Assembly: GCA_026400305.1 (NCBI GenBank)
Contig: JAPLPI010000398.1
Coordinates: forward strand, 1 to 5,737
From: Alphaproteobacteria bacterium
GTDB taxonomy: Bacteria; Pseudomonadota; Alphaproteobacteria; Micropepsales; Micropepsaceae
Direction of reading: 5' to 3'
DNA length: 5,737 nucleotides
Part shown: positions 1-5,317 of the stretch, in pieces
Layout: each line of letters begins with the position of its first letter
Position numbering within the stretch: the stretch's first letter is position 1
Program-made: the position numbers and the translations under genes
The notes under the pieces: generated by a model
What the model was told of the DNA's origin: nothing
The model's input: the letters and a program-made list of their open reading frames with translations, nothing else
Database searches by the model: none

Positions 1-43
1 TGTCGATGAAGCGCTGGCGGCGTCGGCTAACAAATCCAGATAA
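1..43 (+). CDS. possible 3' end of a plus-strand gene (partial)
   Basis: Reading from base 2, the plus strand is open from the window edge to a TAA at 41-43 and gives the 13 residues VDEALAASANKSR. The small polar, charged C-terminus looks like a normal protein end. The stop lies 2 bp from the stop of the convergent BLUF remnant on the other strand, which fits the tight packing here. Thirteen codons are too few to assign a function or prove coding; a chance open stretch is possible. Confidence 0.3.
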   Translation, partial: VDEALAASANKSR

Positions 44-45
44 TA

Positions 46-442
46 TCACGCGTTGATGCGGTAGAATGTCTGCAGCCGGGCGCTGATTTCCGCCGGCGCG
101 CCAGGCCTGAGCTGTCCGGTGATCGCCTCGCGCGTCAGCGTGAACATGCCATCTCTCATGGCTGCGACCGTTGCGAGCTCCATGCACAGAACGCGCGGGG
201 TACATCCCGGTCCAGCATGATCATCATATTCCTGTGCCGTTTGTCTGCTCGTATCCTGGAAAAAGTCTCGGCAACTGCCGCGCCCTCTCCTTACAGCACC
301 TGCATAAAGCAGCCTTTACTGTACAGGAGTACGCCCGTGACCTAGCTGCGGCGTTGTTCCGGCGTGCAACCGCCAGAATCTCTTTGAGAAGGGCGTCGGA
401 AACGTCGCGGTGCGTAATACTGGCTTAGAGAAGCTGCCTCAT
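46..442 (-). pseudogene. BLUF-domain blue-light photoreceptor, broken by two stops and two frameshifts
   Basis: Three minus-strand frames read in order give one BLUF (FAD-binding blue-light sensor) protein. Frame one starts at ATG 442-440 with MRQLL, a stop, then ASITHRDVSDALLKEILAV and ARRNNAA. Frame two runs from about 342 with VTGVLLYSKGCFMQVL, a stop, GEGAAVAETFSRI and LDRDVP to CAWS near 177. Frame three starts at MELATV near 183 and ends FYRINA, TGA 48-46. The family marks are the N-terminal LLY strand, the Asn in RRNN, the flavin-contacting Gln in FMQVLEG and the Trp-x-Met near the end. The lesions are TAA at 427-425 where the essential Tyr should be, a net 1-base loss near 342-346, TAA at 293-291 in place of Glu, and a frameshift near 177-183. 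Repaired length is about 134 residues, normal for a stand-alone BLUF protein. AGGA lies 8 bases before the ATG. No product longer than a fragment can be made unless the lesions are sequencing errors. Confidence 0.85.
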
Positions 443-492
443 GGGAAAAATCCTGACGCACGCGATTTAAAAAAAACTTGCCGTGGCGGAAT

Positions 493-508
493 TTAGAACT
501 TGTTCCAA
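493..508. promoter_or_regulatory. imperfect inverted repeat upstream of the BLUF remnant
   Basis: TTAGAAC and GTTCCAA are separated by TT and pair at 6 of 7 positions. The repeat lies in the 84-bp gap between the transglycosylase stop (527) and the BLUF start (442), about 50 bp upstream of the BLUF ATG, where a promoter and operator would be expected. A run of eight A residues at 469-476 lies between it and the gene. No convincing -35/-10 pair was found. It may be an operator or chance. Confidence 0.2.
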
Positions 509-526
509 CGTACCAAGACGCGGAAC

Positions 527-1351
527 TCATCTCGCCGCACCCTTGGCATCGGACAGAAGCCCCCGCAGGCCGGGACTGAAGCTCATCGCCGAGCTGGGCG
601 TGGCTTTGTCCTGATTGCCGAACAGGCTGCTGAACGCGCTGTGCTTAGGCTGCCAGTTCATCACACTTGCCAGTAGCATCTGGACTCGGGCGTCCTGCGC
701 CTTCGCCACTGTGAGGCGCGCCTTGTCGAAGATGAGCGGCGGCGTACCGACATCCTGAATTCGTACCGTGCCCGCCCCGCCCGTCTGCTTCATCGCCCAG
801 TCATAGACTTTGCGCACCGACTTGGGCGCGCCGCCCTGATGGAAGAACACGCTTTTGTTGGAAGCCGCCGCCTTGATCAAGCGGCAGGCCGCATCGGGGC
901 CCAGGAAATGCCCCGCCTAGAGTTCGTCGCCGCAGACCTAGCGGCCAAGCAATGCGCGCATGGTGCCCTGGGTGGATTTGGCATATTCGCCCGCCATCAG
1001 GGCGGCGGCTTCCGGATTCTTGCGCAGCGCCAGGATGGACGCCTTGGCGCCCGTATCGGCATGATAGCGGCCGTCGAAATCCTTGCTGATGGCGGATGCA
1101 TAATTACCAAGCCCGTGCTGGCCGCCATGTTCCTTCACGAGCCCCAGCTAGGTCTGGTCGATGAACTGGAACAGCCCGTCCGCCGATGAGGTGGACGATT
1201 GCGCTGTGGTCTTGAGGCTGGCCTCGCGCATGGCGATGCCCAACAAATAATGAAAATCTGAACCCGTCGCGGCTGCGGCGCTTTTCAGCGCGGCCAAGAC
1301 GCGTTCTGCGCTCAAAGAGAAGCTAAGTGATGATGCGGCTTCTGCCTGCAT
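527..1351 (-). pseudogene. lytic transglycosylase (lysozyme-like) gene interrupted by three in-frame TAG codons
   Basis: A single frame from ATG 1351-1349 to TGA 529-527 encodes 274 codons of a soluble lytic transglycosylase, an enzyme that cleaves peptidoglycan glycan strands. The first part holds the SLT/lysozyme-like fold: the catalytic Glu is probably E43 in AMREASLK, followed by STSSADGLFQFIDQT, NYASAISKDFDGRY and ALMAGEYAKSTQ. The later part has the family's VCGDEL-x-AGHFLGPDAA segment and a low-complexity tail. The frame is broken by TAG at codon 68 (1150-1148; Trp expected after DQT), codon 138 (940-938; Gln or Lys expected) and codon 145 (919-917; Tyr or Gln expected). There is no frameshift, and the sequence between stops stays family-like, so the damage is recent or artefactual. 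The start is 23 bp after the HIT stop, with a purine-rich AAGGGGG 12 bases upstream, suggesting co-transcription with HIT and thiO. The first 67 residues alone would contain the Glu but not a complete fold. Confidence 0.85.
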
Positions 1352-1374
1352 GGGGCTGTTCTGCCCCCTTATGG

Positions 1375-1770
1375 TTAACTTTTGCTTACCGCGGCCATCA
1401 GGGGTGCGGTCCCCTCCCACGGCACCGGCTTGGAATGGCCCCACACCGGGCCCGGCCAGGCCGGATCACCCGCAAAGCGGCCGATCACATGGACATGCAG
1501 CTGCAGCACCATGTTGCCTAGGTTGCCGACATTCAGCTTCTCCACCCCCGGCAGGGTGCGGATGATAATGGACAGCTGGACGATCTCTTTCATCATCAGG
1601 GACTGGTCTTCAGGCGACAGGTCGCACATCTCAACCACCCCGGCGCGGCGCGGCACCAACAGGCCCCAGTGATAGCGGGAGTCGTTGAAGACAAAGAGCC
1701 GGCTCAGCGGCCAGTCGGTGATGGTCTGGGTCAGGCCCGCGATCACCGGATCGACAACAAATTCACTCAT
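1375..1770 (-). CDS. HIT-domain protein (histidine-triad family hydrolase)
   Basis: A 131-residue protein of the histidine-triad superfamily, whose members hydrolyse or transfer nucleotides from substrates such as dinucleoside polyphosphates and nucleoside phosphoramidates. LFVFNDSRYHWGLLVPRR at residues 25-42 forms the nucleotide-side strands, NVGNLGN lies at 80-86, and the triad is QLHVHV at 90-95. The first His of the usual HxHxH is Gln90; His92, the expected nucleophile, and His94 are kept. The stretch after the triad, GDPAWPGPVWG, is typical of a proteobacterial HIT subgroup. ATG 1770-1768 is chosen because GGAGA precedes it by 5 bases; an in-frame ATG at 1800 lies inside thiO and is less likely. 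The start overlaps the thiO stop by 8 bp, so translation is probably coupled. The substrate is unknown. Leu84 uses CTA within CCTAGG, part of the CTAG cluster on this side of the window. Confidence 0.9.
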   Translation of the reverse strand: MSEFVVDPVIAGLTQTITDWPLSRLFVFNDSRYHWGLLVPRRAGVVEMCDLSPEDQSLMMKEIVQLSIIIRTLPGVEKLNVGNLGNMVLQLHVHVIGRFAGDPAWPGPVWGHSKPVPWEGTAPLMAAVSKS

Positions 1771-2836
1771 GCAAATCTCCCAAAAAGCGTCGAGGATCAA
1801 AGGCAGGGTCGACGGTCACCTTCCCGATTATCAGGTCCGCCATTTCACCGGCAATGGCCGGGGCGAACAGGATGCCGTTGCGGTATTGACCGCCCGCCAC
1901 GAACAATCCCGCTGTAGCGGTCTCGCCCAGCAGCGGCAAGCCATCCGGGCTCTTGGGCCGCAGCCCCGCCCAATGGTCCGACAGGCTCCAGCTTTTCAGC
2001 GGCGGCATCAGTTTTTCCGCGCAGGCGCGTAGGTGATGGCGGCCGGCCTCCGTCATGCTGGTGTCGAAGCCGGCCTCCTCAACCGTTGCGCCGATCAGCA
2101 ACCGTCCATGGCGCGGCACACAATAGACATGCTCACCCCACACCACGGGGCCCGGCAGGGCCGCACCCCTGGGTGGACTGAGCGCGATCACCTCGCCCTT
2201 GACCGGGACGATAGGAACCTCTTCCAGAAGGCCGCTCCATGCCCCTGCCGCAATCAGCACAGCGTCGGCTTCATGGCGGCCATAGGGGGTGAGGACGGCA
2301 CTGGCCCGCCCGCCCCGCGTCTCGATCCGCACCGCCGCCTCATTGGGATTGAGCACCCCGCCCGCCTTCAGGAAGGCGATGGTCATGGCCTCGGTCAGGG
2401 CGCGATTGTCGACATGGGCTTCCCTGGGAGACCACAGCCCGCCCAGCGAACTGCCCAGCAGCGGCACCAGCGCCTTAGCCTCCGCCGAATCCACGATCCG
2501 CAGGCCCTCGGCGCGGCCCCGCATGACCTCCAGCTCGGCGGCATCGCCGGCCAGGAGCAGCGCGCCGCCCTGGTTCAGGAACACGGCGCGCCCGGTGGCT
2601 TCCTCCAGCTCAGCCGCGAAGGCCGGCCACAGGGCGCTGGCACGCAGCGCCAGGGCGCGTTCCGGCTCGGGGGAATTCTCCAGTTCGGCGGTGACGGCCA
2701 GCATGCCCGCAGCCGCCCAGCTCGCCCCGCCGCCAGGCTGCGCCCGCTCCAGAATCGTGACCGAACAGCCCGCCTGCAGCAGGCGCCAACCGATCCCAAG
2801 ACCGGCCACACCAGCGCCAATTATGACAACCTTCAT
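1763..2836 (-). CDS. thiO: glycine oxidase ThiO (FAD-dependent amine oxidase)
   Basis: A 357-residue FAD-dependent D-amino-acid-oxidase-fold enzyme. In thiamine synthesis ThiO oxidises glycine with O2 to iminoglycine, the donor used by ThiG for the thiazole ring. Visible marks are the dinucleotide-binding GAGVAG at 7-12 with Glu30 ending the second strand, the flavin-site GASWAAAGML at 37-46, VPVKGEV at 210-216, GLRPKSPDGLPLLGE at 291-305 and the ThiO-like GGQYRNGILFAP at 315-326, with Arg319 as the likely carboxylate-binding residue. Length matches the family. An ATG 12 bases upstream (2848) has AGGA directly abutting it; ATG 2836 places that purine stretch at a workable distance and begins MKVVIIGAG as the family does, so I prefer it. 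No thiS, thiG or thiE and no TPP riboswitch is visible, so a thiamine role rests on homology. Related glycine/sarcosine oxidases are the alternative. Confidence 0.88.
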   Translation of the reverse strand: MKVVIIGAGVAGLGIGWRLLQAGCSVTILERAQPGGGASWAAAGMLAVTAELENSPEPERALALRASALWPAFAAELEEATGRAVFLNQGGALLLAGDAAELEVMRGRAEGLRIVDSAEAKALVPLLGSSLGGLWSPREAHVDNRALTEAMTIAFLKAGGVLNPNEAAVRIETRGGRASAVLTPYGRHEADAVLIAAGAWSGLLEEVPIVPVKGEVIALSPPRGAALPGPVVWGEHVYCVPRHGRLLIGATVEEAGFDTSMTEAGRHHLRACAEKLMPPLKSWSLSDHWAGLRPKSPDGLPLLGETATAGLFVAGGQYRNGILFAPAIAGEMADLIIGKVTVDPAFDPRRFLGDLHE

Positions 2837-2871
2837 GTGCAATGCCATTCCTGAAAATTCACTTTCCAGAC

Positions 2872-2890
2872 AACGGAATAGAACGGAATA
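2872..2890. repeat. two direct repeats of AACGGAATA spaced one helical turn
   Basis: AACGGAATA occurs at 2872-2880 and again at 2882-2890, a 10-bp period, which puts both copies on the same face of the helix. They lie 36-54 bp upstream of the thiO start in the divergent thiO/msrA gap. The position suits a regulator site or promoter element for thiO. No matching known operator is recognised, and a chance duplication cannot be excluded. Confidence 0.3.
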
Positions 2891-2957
2891 CTAAAGCGAA
2901 CTGGGAGCTTAAAAATCGCCGCCATCGGCTTGATGACACGCGAAACATGGGATGACT

Positions 2958-3028
2958 TTGACAGGGTCATACGCCTCTATAACCCGTGACGGAGGGGATG
3001 TAACCGGCATGCGCGTTACGCGTATTAT
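2958..3028 (+). promoter_or_regulatory. candidate msrA promoter region with small palindrome
   Basis: Two weak sigma70-like options precede msrA. TTGACA at 2958-2963 is followed by TATAAC at 2978-2983, but the 14-base spacer is shorter than usual. TATTAT at 3023-3028 is a good -10 lying about 27 bp before the msrA ATG, but its -35 is poor. Directly upstream of it, CGCGT and ACGCG at 3012-3022 form a palindrome around one base, where a repressor or activator could bind. The start site cannot be chosen by eye. Confidence 0.3.
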
Positions 3029-3054
3029 GAATTGTGAAAAGCGGAGACCGGATC

Positions 3055-3555
3055 ATGGAAAAGGCACTCTTCGGCGCGGGCTGCTTCTGGGGGGTGGAGG
3101 ACTTCTTCCGCCAGGTCCCCGGCGTCAGCGACGCGGTCAGCGGCTATGCCGGCGGCACCAGCGACAACCCCACCTACCGCCAGGTCTGTGGCGGCAACAC
3201 CTACCATGCCGAGGTGGTGGGGGTGACTTTCAACCCCGCCAAAGTGTCCTACGCCACCCTCGTCCAGTTGTTCTTCCGGATGCACAACCCCACGCAGAAG
3301 GACCGCCAGGGGCCGGACTTCGGCACCCAATACCGCTCGGTGATCTTTACCCACGGCCCAGAGCAGGCTCGGGTGGCAGCGGAGGAGCGGGACAAGGTCG
3401 CGGCCTCCGGCAAGTGGAGCAAGCTGATCGTCACCCAGATCGAGCCCGCGCCCTCCTTCTGGAAGGCCGAGGAAAGCCACCAGCGCTATTTCCAGAAGCA
3501 TGGCGGCCATTGCCATGTGTCGTTTTCCGAACTGCAAGAAGAGGACGCACGCTAG
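3055..3555 (+). CDS. msrA: peptide methionine-(S)-S-oxide reductase MsrA
   Basis: A 166-residue cytosolic MsrA, which reduces the S-epimer of methionine sulfoxide, free or in proteins, using a cysteine and thioredoxin. The catalytic motif GAGCFWG places Cys10 at the nucleophile position; GYAGG at 30-34, NPTYRQVCGGNTYHAEVV at 38-55 with acidic Glu53, HNPTQKDRQGPDFGTQYRS at 77-95 and the C-terminal GGHCHVSF with Cys153, the likely resolving cysteine, are all present. Start ATG 3055 is preceded by GGAG 8 bases upstream; an upstream in-frame GTG at 3034 would add seven atypical residues. The gene is complete, transcribed away from thiO, and its TAG stop shares the CTAG at 3552-3555 with the stop of the convergent MFS gene. 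No msrB lies beside it. The role is repair of oxidative damage. Confidence 0.95.
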   Translation: MEKALFGAGCFWGVEDFFRQVPGVSDAVSGYAGGTSDNPTYRQVCGGNTYHAEVVGVTFNPAKVSYATLVQLFFRMHNPTQKDRQGPDFGTQYRSVIFTHGPEQARVAAEERDKVAASGKWSKLIVTQIEPAPSFWKAEESHQRYFQKHGGHCHVSFSELQEEDAR

Positions 3556-4829
3556 GCGGCTATCGCCCGCGCCGCCATAACCCGGCGCAAACTGAGCACC
3601 AGCAAGACCGAGATGACCAGCCCAACCGCCAGCGCCAGCATGCCGGCGGGATAGCCGCCGGTCGACTGCTTGAGCTGGCCGATCAGGTTTGGCCCGATAA
3701 ACCCGCCCAGCCCGGTGGACAGCAGGTTCACCGCCGCGATGGAGGCTGGCGCCGCCCGGCCCGCAAAAAAGGATGACGCCAGCGTATAAAAGGGCCCGTA
3801 ATGGCCGATGATCCCCAACACGACGACGTATAGCCCGGCAATCTCGACATATGGATTGGTCGCCATCGCCGCGATCACAAATCCGCAGACCGCGATGGCC
3901 AGCGATATCGCGACATACCAGGGCCGTTCGCCCCGCCGGTCGCTGGAGCGGCCCACCAGGATCATGACGGCGATCCCCAGCATCCAGGGCACTGCGATGA
4001 TGAACCCCGTAGCCAGGTTGGAATAGCCCAACGACTTGATGATCAGCGGCATCCACAACTGGGTGCCGAAGATGGCGGAGTTGATGCCGGTCCCCACAAG
4101 GCCCAGCAGCAGTACACGAAGATCGAAAATCCCCGGCCACACGCTGGTGTGGCTTGCCGGGCGCTCTTGCGCCAGCCGCGCGGTGATGGTGTCCCTCTCG
4201 GCCTGTGACAGGAAGCTGGCCTGGGCCGGACCGTTGGGCAGGAATTTCAGTACCACCAGCGCCAGCGCGCAAGCCGGCAATCCTTCGATCAGGAACAGCC
4301 ATTGCCAGCCGCGCAAACCGCCCAGGCTGTCCAGTTGCAGCAGCAGTCCCGACAGCGGTCCGCCAAAGGTCGAAGACAACGGAATGGCGGTCATGAAGAT
4401 GGCGGTGAAGCGGGCGCGGTATTCGCGTGGAAACCAGAACGTCAGGTACAGGATGATGCCGGGGAAAAATCCGGCCTCCGCGACACCCAACAGGAAGCGC
4501 GCGGCGTAAAAACCGTAAGGCTCGGTGACCAGAGACGTCGCAGCCGATACCGCGCCCCAGAACGCCATGACCATACAAATGGCGCGCCGGTGCCCAATCC
4601 ATTCCACGAAAAGGGTGGCGGGAATTTGAAAGATCGCATAGCTGATGAAAAAGATGCTGGCAGCCGCGCCATAGACCGATGGCGAAAAGCCCAGATCCTT
4701 ATTCATGGTCAGGGCCGCGAAGCCGACATTCACCCGGTCCAGGTAATTTACGAAATAGAGCAGCATCAGGAACGGGATCAGCCGCACCGCGCATTTGGTG
4801 AAAACCTGGTTTTGCTGCTCGCTGATCAT
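3552..4829 (-). CDS. MFS transporter, anion:cation symporter (ACS) type
   Basis: A 425-residue inner-membrane protein with about twelve hydrophobic helices in two halves and a central polar loop near residues 208-235. The N-terminal helix and loop, LLYFVNYLDRVNVGFAAL, followed by GFSPSVYGAAASIFFISYAIFQIPATL, is the signature of the ACS family (tartrate, phthalate, glucarate, hexuronate and related organic-anion importers). AARFLLGVAEAGFFPG near residues 110-125 and a second-half GRSSDRRGERPWYVA loop are also typical. Length is normal for the family. AGAGGG precedes ATG 4829-4827. No catabolic gene or regulator lies next to it, so the substrate cannot be named. It starts 53 bp after the PCu(A)C stop and may be its own unit. 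Its TAG stop lies in the same CTAG as the msrA stop, leaving no intergenic space on that side. Confidence 0.9.
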   Translation of the reverse strand: MISEQQNQVFTKCAVRLIPFLMLLYFVNYLDRVNVGFAALTMNKDLGFSPSVYGAAASIFFISYAIFQIPATLFVEWIGHRRAICMVMAFWGAVSAATSLVTEPYGFYAARFLLGVAEAGFFPGIILYLTFWFPREYRARFTAIFMTAIPLSSTFGGPLSGLLLQLDSLGGLRGWQWLFLIEGLPACALALVVLKFLPNGPAQASFLSQAERDTITARLAQERPASHTSVWPGIFDLRVLLLGLVGTGINSAIFGTQLWMPLIIKSLGYSNLATGFIIAVPWMLGIAVMILVGRSSDRRGERPWYVAISLAIAVCGFVIAAMATNPYVEIAGLYVVVLGIIGHYGPFYTLASSFFAGRAAPASIAAVNLLSTGLGGFIGPNLIGQLKQSTGGYPAGMLALAVGLVISVLLVLSLRRVMAARAIAA

Positions 4830-4882
4830 GCCGCCCTCTGATCGACCTTAACACGAGCCCGCCGCCCACAAAGGAGAAACGG

Positions 4883-5317
4883 CTATTTTCCCGTAGCGCT
4901 CTTGACCTGGAACGCCACCGCCACCGCGGTGCCGTCCGACAGGTTGATCAGCACCGGGACCTTGGTGCCGATCTTCAACTTGGCGCCTTCGCACATCAGG
5001 TGATAACCACCGGGCGCGAACGAGACCTGCCCACCCGCCGGCACTTTCACCGTCTCCATCATGTCCATACCGCTCATGCCGCCCTTATTGTACGATTGGT
5101 GGATCATCAGCATGCCGCAGGCATCCGAACGCGCGCCGGTGATCGAGACGTCCCGGGGGCTGTTGTTCTGGTCGGTGAAATAGCCGCCGGCCGGCAGCTT
5201 GCCCGGCAGGCTGCGGAACCAGGCGCCGGAGATCTCAAATGGCCCGGCCTGCGCCGAGACCATCGAGAGCAACAGGATCACAAGACTAAGCCGCTTCACG
5301 TTCCGCTCTTTCTTCAT
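4883..5317 (-). CDS. periplasmic copper chaperone PCu(A)C
   Basis: A 144-residue exported copper chaperone of the DUF461/PCu(A)C family, which holds Cu(I) and delivers it to the copper centre of cytochrome c oxidase, often with a Sco protein. The family motif H-x10-M-x21-H-x-M is matched exactly by His73, Met84, His106 and Met108, with further Met residues at 81, 86 and 87. Residues 9-24 form a signal peptide with likely cleavage after AQA (24). The start overlaps the end of ctaG by 32 bp. ATG 5317 has no clear ribosome binding site; a GTG at 5299 (residue 7) follows a GAAAGAG stretch and would give a shorter, equally good signal peptide, so the true start is uncertain. The overlap with ctaG implies one transcript and a joint role in oxidase copper loading. 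Confidence 0.92.
   Translation of the reverse strand: MKKERNVKRLSLVILLLSMVSAQAGPFEISGAWFRSLPGKLPAGGYFTDQNNSPRDVSITGARSDACGMLMIHQSYNKGGMSGMDMMETVKVPAGGQVSFAPGGYHLMCEGAKLKIGTKVPVLINLSDGTAVAVAFQVKSATGK

Noticed and set aside
171..428. 85-residue plus-strand frame, and the 62-residue minus-strand frame at 342-530
   Set aside because: Both are shadows of the broken BLUF gene; joining minus-strand frames from 442 gives a clear BLUF protein, while these do not resemble anything.
839..1189. 116-residue plus-strand open frame opposite the transglycosylase
   Set aside because: The minus strand carries a clear transglycosylase over the same bases; the plus-strand product has no family features.
527..1351. 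Reassigned amber code or selenocysteine-like recoding in the transglycosylase
   Set aside because: TAG ends msrA, the MFS gene, pcuAC and ctaG here at normal protein lengths, and the adjacent BLUF gene is broken by TAA and frameshifts, so ordinary decay or sequence error is simpler.
2033..2854. 273-residue plus-strand open frame opposite thiO
   Set aside because: It is antisense to a well-supported ThiO frame, with low-complexity Arg/Gln/Pro composition and no recognisable domain.
2952..2970. Hairpin ATGAC/GTCAT upstream of msrA
   Set aside because: The stem is only 5 bp with a 9-base loop and no T tract, too weak to call a terminator or attenuator.
2837..3054. TPP riboswitch in front of thiO
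   Set aside because: The conserved CUGAGA core is not found on the minus strand of this gap.
3025..4602. 525-residue minus-strand open frame across the MFS and msrA genes
   Set aside because: It is an off-frame reading of the MFS gene followed by the antisense of msrA, rich in Arg, Gly and His with no family features. Long chance frames are common in GC-rich genes; the MFS and MsrA frames are clearly real.
4830..4882. Terminator between pcuAC and the MFS gene
   Set aside because: The 53-bp gap is GC-rich but shows no stem followed by a T run on the minus strand.
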